DNA of 64,000 nt from Glaciimonas sp. PAMC28666 (GCF_016917355.1 NZ_CP070304.1:1612001-1676000), one strand, 5' to 3'. Positions 21,475-32,000 are shown, numbered from the stretch's first letter. The notes: generated by a model not told the origin, from the letters alone. A program made the numbers and translations.

Positions 21475-22745
21475 ATAAACTGGCATTTCCTGCGCTTCTG
21501 AAATACGGCTTGTTCGGCTTGCCGCTGGCGTTGGTTGCATTGCCTGTTTACGTCTATGTCCCACAATTTTATGCAGATCGGTTTGGCATTTCCCTGTCTC
21601 TGATCGGCCTGATCCTGTTAGTAACCCGTTTGTTTGATGCGTTTATCGATCCTGCAATCGGTCGGTGGCTTGACCGCAGATGCACCAAAGACCGGTTTAG
21701 AAATGCTATCTGGTTGGGAGTGCCTTTATTGGCTTTCGGGTTCACTGCGCTATTTTTACCGCCGGCGTTTACGCAAGAGTTTCCGTTGTCATGGCTGATA
21801 CTCGCATTGCTGATTGTCTATGTTGGATTCAGTCTTGCAACTATCGCGCACCAAAGTTGGGGTGCGGCTTTGACGCAAGCGCTGGAGCAACGCTCACGAC
21901 TGACTGCCACTCGCGAAGCTTGCGGTTTGATCGGCGTAGTGCTTGCAGCCGCGTTGCCAGGATTGCTGGGAATTCGCTGGTTGCCGCCTGTGTTTTTGAT
22001 ATTACTGGTGCTATCGGCGTGGATCCTGAAGCTTGCTCCAAAACCGCTTGCTTCAACATCGGGTTTTTCAGGGAGTCCCGACGTCACACAGGCAAATCGC
22101 AATGCAGTTATGTCCGATCTGTTGCTGCCATTCAGGAACGTACGCTTTTGCTGGTTATTTGGTATTTTTGTCGTAAATGGTATCGCCGCAGCGATTCCGG
22201 CCACGTTGTTTCTGTTCTTTGTAGACGATCAGTTGCAACTGGGAAAATACGGCGGTTTATTTCTCATGCTGTATTTTTTGGCCGGCGCGATATCAATGCC
22301 CGGCTGGTCCGCGCTGGCCCGGCGTTACGGTGAGGCGCGTGTCTGGTTCGCGGCCATGCTGTTGGCAATACTCGCTTTTATCTGGGCCTACGGCTTAACA
22401 GCTGGCGACATGCTGCCCTTTTCGCTGATCTGCATCATGTCCGGCTTTGCATTAGGTGCCGATCTCTTGCTACCGCCCGCCCTCCTGGCTGGTGTTATCG
22501 CAAACGGCGGCCATAGCTGTGAAAAAGAAGGCGCCTACTTTGGTATATGGAGTTGGGCTACCAAACTTAATCTTGCTCTGGCCGCCGGGATTTCACTACC
22601 GCTATTGGAATACCTTGGCTACCGCCCGCATCTTATTAGTCACCAAGGCGCGCATGCGCTTGCGATAGGCTATGCCGTTTTACCTTGCGCATTAAAACTG
22701 GTGGCAGCAGCTATTTTATGGAAGGCCCCGTTACGCCACATTTGA
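21471..22745 (+). CDS. MFS transporter (GPH/MFS_2-like)
   Basis: A 424-residue polytopic protein with about twelve membrane segments. DAFIDPAIGRWLDRR in the first loop and THREE-dimensional topology cues such as the YFGIWSWATKLNLALAAG segment recall glycoside-pentoside-hexuronide and lysophospholipid-type MFS_2 carriers. Related clusters in other proteobacteria contain an MFS gene at this place; transport of a lipid or lipid precursor is possible. It starts within the preceding gene (ATGA overlap), so the two are translationally coupled. Confidence 0.75.
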   Translation: MNKLAFPALLKYGLFGLPLALVALPVYVYVPQFYADRFGISLSLIGLILLVTRLFDAFIDPAIGRWLDRRCTKDRFRNAIWLGVPLLAFGFTALFLPPAFTQEFPLSWLILALLIVYVGFSLATIAHQSWGAALTQALEQRSRLTATREACGLIGVVLAAALPGLLGIRWLPPVFLILLVLSAWILKLAPKPLASTSGFSGSPDVTQANRNAVMSDLLLPFRNVRFCWLFGIFVVNGIAAAIPATLFLFFVDDQLQLGKYGGLFLMLYFLAGAISMPGWSALARRYGEARVWFAAMLLAILAFIWAYGLTAGDMLPFSLICIMSGFALGADLLLPPALLAGVIANGGHSCEKEGAYFGIWSWATKLNLALAAGISLPLLEYLGYRPHLISHQGAHALAIGYAVLPCALKLVAAAILWKAPLRHI

Positions 22746-22803
22746 GCGCTTCCACGGCGCCCTCTCAGGCGACATTCAGACATCATTTTTTTCGGAGAAC
22801 AGT

Positions 22804-23340
22804 ATGAAATCGTTTTTAAAAATATTGCTGGTAATGTTGGTCGTCTTGTTGAGCGGATGTAGCACGACCTCCGAAGGCAACACTTACGCCGACCAACAAC
22901 CGACACTCAGTCTGCCGCAATATTTCAACGGGACGCTAGACGCCTGGGGGATGTTTCAGGATCGTTCCGGCAAGGTCGTCAAACGTTTTACCGTCGTGAT
23001 TCAATGTAAATGGGAAGGTGACACCGGCACCCTCGATGAAGATTTCACTTACTCTGACGGCACCAAACAACGCCGCATCTGGACCCTGAAAAAAATAGGG
23101 CCAAACAAGTTCACCGGTACTGCTGCCGATATAGTAGGCGAGGCGATTGGCATTACTGACGGCAATACTTTGCGTTGGAAATACGTTCTGGCGTTGCCCG
23201 TTAACGGGCATACCATCAACGTGAGTTTTGATGATTTAATGGTCCAAATGGACCAGCGCATCATGCTAAATCACGCCGTGATGAGCAAATTCGGCTTTAA
23301 AGTTGGCGATATTAGTTTATCGTTCACTAAGCGCCCTTGA
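22804..23340 (+). CDS. DUF3833 lipoprotein
   Basis: A 178-residue lipoprotein: a hydrophobic leader followed by the lipobox LLSGC with the acylated cysteine at about residue 19. The mature part (LSLPQYFNGTLDAWGMFQDRSG, RIWTLKKIGPNKFTGTA, LRWKYVLALPV) is the DUF3833 family, a lipocalin-like beta-barrel of unknown function that co-occurs with Cfa and DUF1365 genes. A role in carrying modified acyl chains in the periplasm is conceivable. GGAG lies before the ATG. Confidence 0.8.
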   Translation: MKSFLKILLVMLVVLLSGCSTTSEGNTYADQQPTLSLPQYFNGTLDAWGMFQDRSGKVVKRFTVVIQCKWEGDTGTLDEDFTYSDGTKQRRIWTLKKIGPNKFTGTAADIVGEAIGITDGNTLRWKYVLALPVNGHTINVSFDDLMVQMDQRIMLNHAVMSKFGFKVGDISLSFTKRP

Positions 23341-23374
23341 AGAATAACCAAACGGCCTTCATCACAAGGAAACC

Positions 23375-24160
23375 ATGAATCTTCTCAATCCGATGAACCC
23401 GACAATCGTCGAATGGCATCAATACCGCGTCTGGGTTATCGGCGCCTCTAGCGGCATCGGCGCGGAAACCGCACGACTGCTTCTGGCGAAAGGTGCTCGC
23501 GTGGCCCTGTCGGCCCGGAACGCAAAAGGCTTGGACGACATTAGTGCCGGGCAGCACAATGCGCTATCGGTGGTCCTTGATATCACACAGCACGATACCG
23601 TGATTGCTGCGCGCGACCAAATTCTCAGAGCGTGGGAAGGCATCGATCTTATATTGGTCGTGGCAGGAGGATACGGCGAAATGCGGGCGGATAATTTCGA
23701 ACTGGCGCTCGCCAACCGTTTGATTGATCTAAATCTACGCGGCACTATGCACTGCCTTGATGCTGCCTTGCCCGTATTGATCAAACAAGGAAAAGGCGCC
23801 ATTGGCATAGTGGCGTCTGTCGCCGGTTATAGCGGGCTACCAAGAGCGATGGCTTACGGCGCGACTAAAGCTGCGCTGATTAATTTGACGGAATGTCTGT
23901 ATTTTGATCTGCGCCCCCGGGGTATTGGCGTGTATCTGATTAACCCAGGCTTTGTGGAGACGCCGTTGACCGCCGATAACGACTTCCCGATGCCCGCCAT
24001 CATATCGGCAACGACCGCCGCCAAAGCGCTGATTGAAGGAGTCGAACGTGGTGAATTCCACATCCATTTTCCAAAACGTTTCACCAATTGGCTGCGATTT
24101 GCACGCCTGCTGCCCTATCGGGCTTATTTTGCGTTGCTACACAAGGTAACCGGCCTATGA
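23375..24160 (+). CDS. Short-chain dehydrogenase/reductase
   Basis: A 261-residue classical SDR. The cofactor motif is VIGASSGIGAETARLL, followed by the strand-4 motif VVAGGYGE (the usual NNAG is degenerate), catalytic Ser in IVASVAGYSG and the YGATKAAL Tyr/Lys pair. The NPGFVETPLT segment follows. The substrate is unknown; in this cluster an oxidised lipid or fatty acid intermediate is likely. AAGGAAACC precedes the ATG and the stop overlaps the next start. Confidence 0.85.
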   Translation: MNLLNPMNPTIVEWHQYRVWVIGASSGIGAETARLLLAKGARVALSARNAKGLDDISAGQHNALSVVLDITQHDTVIAARDQILRAWEGIDLILVVAGGYGEMRADNFELALANRLIDLNLRGTMHCLDAALPVLIKQGKGAIGIVASVAGYSGLPRAMAYGATKAALINLTECLYFDLRPRGIGVYLINPGFVETPLTADNDFPMPAIISATTAAKALIEGVERGEFHIHFPKRFTNWLRFARLLPYRAYFALLHKVTGL

Positions 24161-24672
24161 ATACAATTAACCAACATACAGATGAGCTGACGCATAACCA
24201 ACGCGATGATCAAACCAGGAATTTGCAGCGTATCGTTACGTTCTTTGAAACGTTTACAATCGATAATCTGGCATTGATACCGCTGATCTACGCGCCGGAT
24301 GCATGGTTCAAAGATCCCTTCAATGAGGTCATCGGGTTACCTGCTATCAAACATTTATATACGCATATGTTCGTGCAGGTTAACGACCCGCACTTCGTGA
24401 TCACGCACCATATGCAGCAAGAGGATGTGGCATTTCTGGCTTGGGAGTTCTACTTTAGGATGAAACATTTTTCCAAAGACAGGCAATGCATACGGGGTGC
24501 AACGCAGCTCCAACTGGACAAGGACGGCTATATTACTCAGCACCGGGACTATTGGGACGCCGCTGAAGAACTCTATGAAAAACTACCGGTATTGGGTAGC
24601 TTCATGCGTTTGTTGAAACGCGGCGCAAAAGCGAGTGAAGCGCCGCAAAGCAGCACTTCAACCCGGCGATAG
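24157..24672 (+). CDS. SnoaL/NTF2-fold protein, last gene of the lipid cluster
   Basis: A 171-residue protein with the pattern of the NTF2-like superfamily: a helical start (IVTFFETFTIDNLALIPLIYAPDAWFKDPFNE), then beta strands ending GYITQHRDYWDAAEELYEKLPVLG. SnoaL-like members act as isomerases, hydrolases or binding proteins; the DP and HRDYWD residues line the pocket in relatives. I set the start at the ATG overlapping the SDR stop (ATGA) instead of the in-frame start at 24088 inside that gene. It closes the cluster of eight. Confidence 0.75.
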   Translation: MNTINQHTDELTHNQRDDQTRNLQRIVTFFETFTIDNLALIPLIYAPDAWFKDPFNEVIGLPAIKHLYTHMFVQVNDPHFVITHHMQQEDVAFLAWEFYFRMKHFSKDRQCIRGATQLQLDKDGYITQHRDYWDAAEELYEKLPVLGSFMRLLKRGAKASEAPQSSTSTRR

Positions 24673-24804
24673 CACCATCGTTCCGGATTGGCGTAAAGTT
24701 GCCCCCGGCGGCCTGCTTTCTGAGCCTGCTCGCGCAGGATCTCAGTCGGCGGTCTTGGCAAACCCGGTCCCGGGATACCATGTGCAAATCATGATACTAA
24801 AAAC

Positions 24805-25584
24805 TTATTTCGATTCCAGTTTCTTCATGCGCGTAGCAGAAGAAGATTTTGTCGTGCCCCCAGCAGCACCCGGTTTAGCCTTTGCTTTCGCTCTGGTTGG
24901 ATTGCTCTTCACCGTTCCGCCTGGCTTGGCTGGTGACTTTCTGGCGCTGGCAGCTTTCTCCGCCTTAGGCGGTTTTGATGCTTTGGTGGCTGCCGCTTCG
25001 GTTGCCATAACGCTGCTCACGACCTGTTTGAACTGGTTTTGCAGAACATCCCACCAGACACCGGTATTGCCGGCAGTTTGCGCATCCGACACTTCAGGCG
25101 TATAACTTTCCGCTGCGACGGCCTCTGGCCTGACCGGCAATGGTGACTCCACAATTGGCGGCGCAGCCGGTTCAGGCACTGCTTCGTTGGCGGCTTTGGC
25201 TTTTTCCGGCATAAACGAAAAGGGAAACTGTGAAGCCATGGTAGCCCAGGCCGCCGCTCCGTCGGTGACACTTTCTGCGGCCGAGGTATCTGTAAACTTC
25301 GGTGTTGTCTTGCCGTCTGCGGAAGGCATCAGAGCGCCTATCGATTTTAGTGCGGTTAGCGTTGCGCTTTGAACTTCAAGCGCTTGTATCGTGGTCCGCA
25401 GCATATTCAGATTCAAGCTCAGCCAACCTTCGACCGCTTTTAAGTCGGTGACCTTCTTATCTATTTCTTCCACCGAAATAATCGGCACGACCATTCCCGG
25501 CACGCCCATTCCGCCCCACATTTTTTTAATGAAATCAACACTGTTTGTCATCGCATCCGCTCCGAAAATATTAGGATTGCTCAT
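24805..25584 (-). CDS. phaM: PHA granule-associated protein PhaM
   Basis: A 259-residue protein. The N-terminal part (DFIKKMWGGMGVPGM, EEIDKKVTDLKAVEGWL, LNMLRTTIQALEVQ) matches PhaM of Ralstonia, which activates PHA synthase and attaches storage granules to the nucleoid. A proline- and alanine-rich middle leads to a C-terminal Lys/Ala/Pro-rich tail (residues about 205-259) like histone H1, the expected DNA-binding part. GAGGAG precedes the ATG at good spacing. It is monocistronic and convergent with the lipid cluster. This supports a polyhydroxybutyrate-storing organism. Confidence 0.85.
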   Translation of the reverse strand: MSNPNIFGADAMTNSVDFIKKMWGGMGVPGMVVPIISVEEIDKKVTDLKAVEGWLSLNLNMLRTTIQALEVQSATLTALKSIGALMPSADGKTTPKFTDTSAAESVTDGAAAWATMASQFPFSFMPEKAKAANEAVPEPAAPPIVESPLPVRPEAVAAESYTPEVSDAQTAGNTGVWWDVLQNQFKQVVSSVMATEAAATKASKPPKAEKAASARKSPAKPGGTVKSNPTRAKAKAKPGAAGGTTKSSSATRMKKLESK

Positions 25585-25873
25585 ATGAATCTCCTCGAAT
25601 GATTTTGTTCACATTTTTTTAACCACCATCGCATACTATACCGCCCATAAACGCTATATTGCGATCGGACAAGGAATCATTTGGTTTATTTTGATCAAGC
25701 GGCTGCGGCGCTGTTTCCGCCCTGAAAATATTTTATAAATTACCGGGAAAAAGTTGCTAAAAAGAATTTTTTAGGCGGCCAAAAAGCTTTTTAGAATTCG
25801 GATGATGCTGACTAGCTCGAGGCCCGGAATAGAGTGTGAGACGTATCGGGAGCGTTCGGTTTACACTATACGG

Positions 25874-27052
25874 ATGACGAGGCCTTCCAAGAATGTAATC
25901 CAGGACGCGCACCACGAGCGCCCTACGCAACCGATCAAAAAGGCATCCCGGGGCTGGTTGCTTCTGCTCGTCGTCTCGCTTCTACTACACCTTTTTTTGA
26001 TCAATTGGGGTAGCGACTTGCTTACCGTGCCAGAAAATGCGGTGGTCAGTTCGCCCGTCGTGATCGCGGAACTGAAACCACTTCCACCGGTAGCCAAACC
26101 GATTTTAGCGCCAAAGCCGGTGGTACCCAAGCCAGCTGCAGTGTCCCGTAAGGTTCGGAATAAAGCAGCTATCCCACCATCAACACCGCGGTCCGAACCG
26201 GAAGTCCCGGATATGCCGATCACGGAAACCAGAACCCCTATCCCGACTATCGCGCTCACCGACAATGCCAGCATCCAGATAAACCCTTCCAACGGCGGCG
26301 CGGGATCCGGCCCGCCGTCCGAGGGACCGAGCGTGCCCGCGCAGCCAACACCGAAAGTTGATCCAGCCGTTCCAGCTGCGCCAACCGCTGTCCATTACGA
26401 GACCAAACCGCCCCCATCTGCGGAGCTGAAATATGACGTCGAGGCGCTTAATAAAGGTCAAACTTATCATGGCGGTGGGAAAATCACATGGCAAACAAAT
26501 GGCAGCAGTTACACGATCAATGGTGAAGCTGGCGTATTGTTCATCAACGCGCTCGACTTTAAAAGTGAGGGCGAACTCAATGACTATGGCGTCTCTCCCC
26601 TGCTTTACACAGAGAAAAAATTCCGTAAACCTGTCACCAGCACGCGTTTCCAACGCGCACCCGACACCATTACTTTTTCTGCATCGACCAACAGCTATCC
26701 TCGCACCGGAGGCGAGCAGGATCGCGCTAGTATTGTCTGGCAATTGGCCAGTATCGGACGCGGTGACCCCGGAAAAATCGTGGCGGGAGGCGTTATCGAT
26801 TTATTTGTCGCTGGAGACAAAGATGCGGAAACCTGGCGTTTTCAGGTTTTAGGACAAGAAGAAATCAAAGTTGGTCGCGGCAGCGTGATGACATGGCATC
26901 TGGCGCGCAAGCCGCAACAAGGCTCATACGAAAAAACGCTGGATATCTGGTTAGCACCGCAACAAGAGTGGTATCCGGTTAAATTGCGCTTTACTGAAAA
27001 AAATGGGGACTATTTGGATATGTCGATGTCAAAGCTTAGGCAGCTTAATTAA
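25874..27052 (+). CDS. DUF3108 protein with N-terminal membrane anchor
   Basis: About 392 residues: a basic N-terminus, one membrane segment (GWLLLLVVSLLLHLFLINWG), a long Pro/Ala/Lys-rich linker and a C-terminal DUF3108 domain starting near PPSAELKYDVEAL and ending DIWLAPQQEWYPVKLRF. The linker resembles TonB-like periplasm-spanning segments. Function is unknown; the domain is predicted to be a periplasmic beta-barrel. The frame opens at 25802, but those 24 residues look non-family, so I prefer the ATG at 25874; no clear Shine-Dalgarno supports either. The stop codon lies inside a 13-bp tandem repeat. The downstream gene is a paralogue. Confidence 0.7.
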   Translation: MTRPSKNVIQDAHHERPTQPIKKASRGWLLLLVVSLLLHLFLINWGSDLLTVPENAVVSSPVVIAELKPLPPVAKPILAPKPVVPKPAAVSRKVRNKAAIPPSTPRSEPEVPDMPITETRTPIPTIALTDNASIQINPSNGGAGSGPPSEGPSVPAQPTPKVDPAVPAAPTAVHYETKPPPSAELKYDVEALNKGQTYHGGGKITWQTNGSSYTINGEAGVLFINALDFKSEGELNDYGVSPLLYTEKKFRKPVTSTRFQRAPDTITFSASTNSYPRTGGEQDRASIVWQLASIGRGDPGKIVAGGVIDLFVAGDKDAETWRFQVLGQEEIKVGRGSVMTWHLARKPQQGSYEKTLDIWLAPQQEWYPVKLRFTEKNGDYLDMSMSKLRQLN

Positions 27053-27103
27053 GCGGCTCAATTAAGCAGCTCAATCAAGCAGCTCAATCAAGCAGCTTAA
27101 TCC
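27043..27103. repeat. 13-bp tandem repeat at the end of the first DUF3108 gene
   Basis: Four full copies of GCTYAATYAAGCR (27043-27055, 27056-27068, 27069-27081, 27082-27094) and a partial fifth. The gene's TAA stop is in the first copy. Copies 3 and 4 are identical, suggesting recent slippage. Confidence 0.9.
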
Positions 27104-27189
27104 TTGAACAACACCTGCAGAAAAAGTCGTCTTCTCACGGTTTTGCGCGCGTGAGCCACTTTTTGGTCGAATTTCCTGGCCTTATTCTA

Positions 27190-27963
27190 ATGAAGACTAT
27201 GAAAATTCCCTTACTTTGCTATGCACGTATTTCCATTGCTGCACTACTTTGCAGCGCCAGCATTCACGTATTCGCTGCCACAGCAGACCATATTTCCACC
27301 AAACGATCATTTAACTTACCGCCGTCGGCCGAGCTAAATTATGCGATTCGTGCCAGGCAAAGCGGCCTATCGATTAACGGCGACGCCGTCGTAAAATGGC
27401 AAACCGACGGCCACGACTACAGTGTCGAAGCGACTACCCGCGCCATGATTCTAGGAAAAATTCTGGAAGCCAAGAGCGACGGAAAGATCGACGACTATGG
27501 TTTATCTCCTACCCAGTTCACCGATAAGCGATTCCACAAAAACAGCACTACGACTACTTTCAATCGCGATACAAATGGTGGAACAATCACATTTTCGCCC
27601 TCCGATGCATCTTATCCGATCATAGGTGGGGAACAGGACCGTACCAGTATCGTGTGGCAATTAGTTGCGGTGGCGCGCGCGGCCAAGAAGCAATTCAAAC
27701 CCGGCTCGGACTGGGTATTTTTCGTCGCTGGTCAACGTGATGCAGAGCCGTGGACCTTCAAAGTCATCAATCAGGAAAAAATCACGACCGGCATGGGTGA
27801 GGTCGAGGCCATACATATATTTAGAGAACCGCCGCCCGATGCTACCGAACAACGTTTAGACATCTGGCTTGCACCATCCCTTGAATGGTATCCAATCCGC
27901 ATTCGCTTTACCGACCCGAATAATGATTTTGTCGATCAGACACTCGATAAAATAACCAAATAG
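27190..27963 (+). CDS. DUF3108 protein, exported paralogue of the preceding gene
   Basis: A 257-residue protein with a cleavable signal peptide (hydrophobic core followed by VFAATA) and one DUF3108 domain. It shares with the upstream gene the blocks PPSAEL, KWQTDG, GEQDRTSIVWQL and LDIWLAPSLEWYP, so the pair arose by tandem duplication. The paralogue keeps a membrane anchor and linker; this one is soluble periplasmic. An in-frame GTG at 27151 gives a non-signal-like start, so the ATG at 27190 is preferred (27199 is also possible). Function unknown. Confidence 0.75.
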   Translation: MKTMKIPLLCYARISIAALLCSASIHVFAATADHISTKRSFNLPPSAELNYAIRARQSGLSINGDAVVKWQTDGHDYSVEATTRAMILGKILEAKSDGKIDDYGLSPTQFTDKRFHKNSTTTTFNRDTNGGTITFSPSDASYPIIGGEQDRTSIVWQLVAVARAAKKQFKPGSDWVFFVAGQRDAEPWTFKVINQEKITTGMGEVEAIHIFREPPPDATEQRLDIWLAPSLEWYPIRIRFTDPNNDFVDQTLDKITK

Positions 27964-28151
27964 CGTTGCTTTTCTTCGGGCGTCGGCCAATCGCTATGAA
28001 CTATATTGGACCGACGATATTCGCCCTTCGGGTTATGAGAAAATAACAGGCCTTAGCGCCCTCACAGCTACCTCGACAATTGCCAGAAAATAACTATTGC
28101 GCAACGATTGCTGATGCAGTTACCACCTTAACTTAATTAAAAGATTCATAT

Positions 28152-28853
28152 ATGACACTCCCAAGCGGTGCTTTAGTTCTATTCAGCGGTGGTCAAGATT
28201 CCACTACCTGCCTCGCGTGGGCTTTGTCGCGTTACGACCGGGTTGAAACAATCGGTTTTGATTACGGGCAGCGACATGCAGTCGAATTGAAGCAACGCCC
28301 GATATTATTAAACAAGCTGCGTGCGCAATCGGTCGAGTGGGATAAAAAGCTGGAAGAAGATCATGTCATCGATTTATCTCTGATTTCCAAGATTTCATCC
28401 ACTGCCATGACGGAAGATGTTGAAATCGTGATGCAAGAAAATGGCCTGCCCAACACCTTTGTTCCCGGCCGCAATCTGTTATTCATGACGGTTGCGGCGA
28501 CCGTCGCGTATCGCCGTGGCCTGAATGTTCTGGTCGGCGGCATGTGTGAAACCGACTTCTCCGGCTATCCTGATTGCCGGGATGACACCATGAAAGCCTT
28601 ACAGGTAGCCCTGAATCTCGGCATGGCTACACGGATCAAGCTGGAAACGCCGTTAATGTGGATTGATAAGTCGCAGACCTGGACGCTGGCGCAAGAGCTT
28701 GGCGGCGAGGTGCTGGTCGATCTGATTCGCGCCGATACCCACACCTGCTATTTGGGTGAGCGTGGAGAATTACACGATTGGGGCTATGGCTGCGGAACGT
28801 GTCCCGCTTGTGAACTGCGAGCGCGGGGCTATCAACAGTTTGTGGGTAAATAG
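28152..28853 (+). CDS. queC: 7-cyano-7-deazaguanine synthase
   Basis: A 233-residue enzyme of queuosine biosynthesis that converts 7-carboxy-7-deazaguanine to preQ0 with ATP and ammonia. The PP-loop motif [16 protein letters not shown] is at residues 8-23. The [12 protein letters not shown] segment and the C-terminal zinc cysteines ([13 protein letters not shown]) are all present. No other que gene is nearby and I see no preQ1 riboswitch upstream. Length is standard. Confidence 0.95.
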   Translation: MTLPSGALVLFSGGQDSTTCLAWALSRYDRVETIGFDYGQRHAVELKQRPILLNKLRAQSVEWDKKLEEDHVIDLSLISKISSTAMTEDVEIVMQENGLPNTFVPGRNLLFMTVAATVAYRRGLNVLVGGMCETDFSGYPDCRDDTMKALQVALNLGMATRIKLETPLMWIDKSQTWTLAQELGGEVLVDLIRADTHTCYLGERGELHDWGYGCGTCPACELRARGYQQFVGK

Positions 28854-28872
28854 GTTCAGAATAATTCAGAAT

Positions 28873-28913
28873 CAGCTGGGAATCGGTTGAAAAACCAGCT
28901 GAGAATCGGTTGA
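28873..28913. repeat. Two direct copies of an 18-bp element
   Basis: CAGCTGRGAATCGGTTGA occurs at 28873-28890 and 28896-28913 with one mismatch, between the queC stop and the terminator. Confidence 0.8.
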
Positions 28914-28956
28914 GCCGAAATGTGGCTGTCGACCTCTGGATCTACGGAAGCAAGAA

Positions 28957-28989
28957 TAAAAATGGCCGGAAACTCCGGCCATTTTTTTA
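28957..28989. terminator. Bidirectional terminator between queC and the indolepyruvate oxidoreductase gene
   Basis: AATGGCCGGA and TCCGGCCATT form a 10-bp perfect stem with an AAC loop. It has A residues on one side and seven T residues on the other, so it can serve both converging genes. Confidence 0.85.
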
Positions 28990-29020
28990 TTGCATTTAAC
29001 TTTACTCGCGGACCAATGCT

Positions 29021-32000
29021 TTAGGCCGCGATGGCGCTCTTTGCCAATGCCTGTGTTACCGGCGACGGATGATCAAACTCCTTGATTAACTGTAGCTCCT
29101 TCACCCTTGCAGCAGATAAATGCCGATCCTTTACATGCCCGTAACCGCGGATTTCTTCGGGAATACTGGCAATTGCCACTGCGGTTGCCAGATTTTCCAA
29201 TGTCAAACGTGGCAGCAAAGCCGCAATCGTCTGACGATAGTGCGTGATCAGATCACGTTCCTCTTTGCGTTCCTTGGTGTAGCCAAAAATATCCAGCTTA
29301 CTGCCACGCAGGAACTTGCACTTTGCCAGTACGCCAAAAGCACGCATCATCCATGGGCCGAACTCTTGTTTGATCAAGTGGCCGTTCGCATCGTGCTTAG
29401 CAAATAGTGGCGGAGCAAGATGGAATTTAATCTTGTAATCACCTTCAAACATGTTGGCAATTTTGGCACTAAAAACACCATCGGTATATAAACGCGCGAC
29501 CTCGTATTCGTCCTTATAGGCCATCAACTTAAACAGATAAGTCGCCACCGCCATGCTGAGACGCGTCGAACCCCGCGTAGCGCCATCTGCATGCAACTGA
29601 TGCTCGGTCTGCTGAATATTGGCGACAAAGGTACGATATTGCTCCGCGTAGGCAGGATTTTGATATGCGCTTAAAAATGCTACCCGACGCGTTATCACAT
29701 CATCCAACGTCAGCGTTCGCTTGAACTCGATCACTTGCGCCGGACTATCGGCAGGACTTGCACTTGTCCGCGTGCGCTGATCCAGACCTTCCGGATCACA
29801 AGCTGCCGTGCGCCCCCATGCAAATGCTTGCTTGTTGAACGCCACTTGCAGCGCGTTCAGTTCAATCGCCTGCATCAACGAAGCTTCGGTTAGCGGCACC
29901 CACCCTTTTTGCCATGCATAACCCAACATAAACATATTGGTCGCGATTCCATCGCCCATTAATGCCGTCGCAATGCGACCCGCATCGATAAACTCAACCC
30001 GATCGTTTCCACAGGCTGCCCGAATATCCTTTTCAGCAGCGGCATCTGGCGATTGCCAATCGGGATTTTTTACAAACGCGGCAGTCGGCGTGCGGGTTGC
30101 ATTGATAGCGGCAAATGTACGCCCTTCGCCCATCCGAGACAACGCGTCGCGGCTCGCCGTAACAATCGCGTCGCAACCAATCACCAGGTCGGCATCGCCG
30201 GTACCAACCCGGGTCGAATGCAGATCGTCCGGATGATCCGACAAGCGCACATGGGACATGACCGGCCCACCTTTTTGCGCCAGACCGCTCATATCGAGTA
30301 CCGAGCAACCTTTACCCTCAACGTGCGCAGCCATTGCCAAAATTTGCCCGATGGTCACCACGCCAGTGCCACCAATTCCGGTCACAAGAATGCCATAAGG
30401 CCGGGAAGTTGTCGGCAAGATCGGAGTCGGCAACTTCACTACCGGCTCAGCAATTTTCTTGTGGACATCGGTCGCAGACCCGCCTGCAGTCGGTGTCACT
30501 GCAAGTTTTTTAGGCTTCTTCAAATTGCCACCTTCAACGGTGACAAAGCTCGGACAGAAACCAGTCACACAAGAAAAGTCCTTGTTGCAGGACGACTGGT
30601 TAATCTGACGCTTACGTCCGAACTCGGTTTCAAGCGGCTCCACCGATAAACAATTCGACTGCACGCTACAGTCTCCGCAACCTTCGCAAACCGCCTCGTT
30701 GATCACTGCACGCTTGGCTGGATCCGGGTACTCGTTACGTTTCCGACGGCGACGCTTTTCCGAAGCGCAGGTTTGATCATAGATCATCGCCGAAGCACCC
30801 ACAATTTCGCGCAACTCGCGTTGTACCGCGTCTAATTCACTGCGATGACGGATTGTTACGCCAGGTGCCCAATCAGTCGACGGCGGATATTTGTCCGGCT
30901 CGTCGGTCACAACAATAATCGGTGTCACCCCTTCTGCCGCGATTTGTCGCGAAATCATGGCGGGGTCGAGCGGTCCGTCAAAAGCCTGACCACCAGTCAT
31001 CGCGACAGCATCGTTGTATAAAATCTTGTAAGTAATGTTTACCTTGGCCGCAACCGACGCCCTGATCGCTAATAACCCCGAGTGGAAATACGTGCCATCA
31101 CCCAGATTAGCGAAAACGTGTTTTTCACTGGTGAAGGGCGCTTGACCGATCCAGTTGACGCCCTCGCCGCCCATATGTGTGAAGGTTGAGGTTTCGCGGT
31201 CCATCCACAACACCATGTAATGGCATCCGATACCTGCCAGGCCGCGGCTTCCTTCTGGCAATTTGGTCGACGTATTGTGCGGACAGCCCGAACAAAAATG
31301 CGGCACCCGATCTTTGTTTGGATCTGGCTTACTACTAATATTGAGCAACGTTTCCTTAGCCTCAAGGTAGGCAACCCGTTCCTTGACGCGCTGCTCGACC
31401 GGATGACCAGCGAAGTATTTTGAAATCCGCGTGGCTATGGCACGGGCGATTTGCGCTGGATTCAGTTCGTACGTTGCAGGAAGTAACCAATCACCGTGGC
31501 CTGCGCCATGATTGCTCCACTCACCGGTGTCATCGAACTTTCCGACCACGCGTGGCCGCACATCGTCACGCCAGTTGTACAGTTCCTCTTTCAACTGATA
31601 TTCGAGGATTTGACGCTTTTCTTCGACCACAAGAATCTCTTCGAGACCTTGCGCAAATTCGCGCACACCCTCAGCTTCCAGCGGCCAGGTCATACCGACC
31701 TTAAACAACCGAATCCCGATATCGCGCGCAATACTCTCATCAATGCCAAGATCAGCCAGTGCTTGCCGTGTATCCAGGTAGGACTTTCCGGCGGTAATAA
31801 TACCGATCCGCGCACGCGGACTATCCCAGATAATTTTGTTGAGCTTGTTGGCACGCGCATAGGCCAATGCCGCATACCACTTGTAATTGTTCATGCGGGC
31901 CTCCTGGCCCAGCACGGTATCCGGCAGACGTATATTCAGACCGTCTACAGGCATTTCGAAATCTGCGGGCAATACGATCTGCACGCGATCGGGATCGAGT

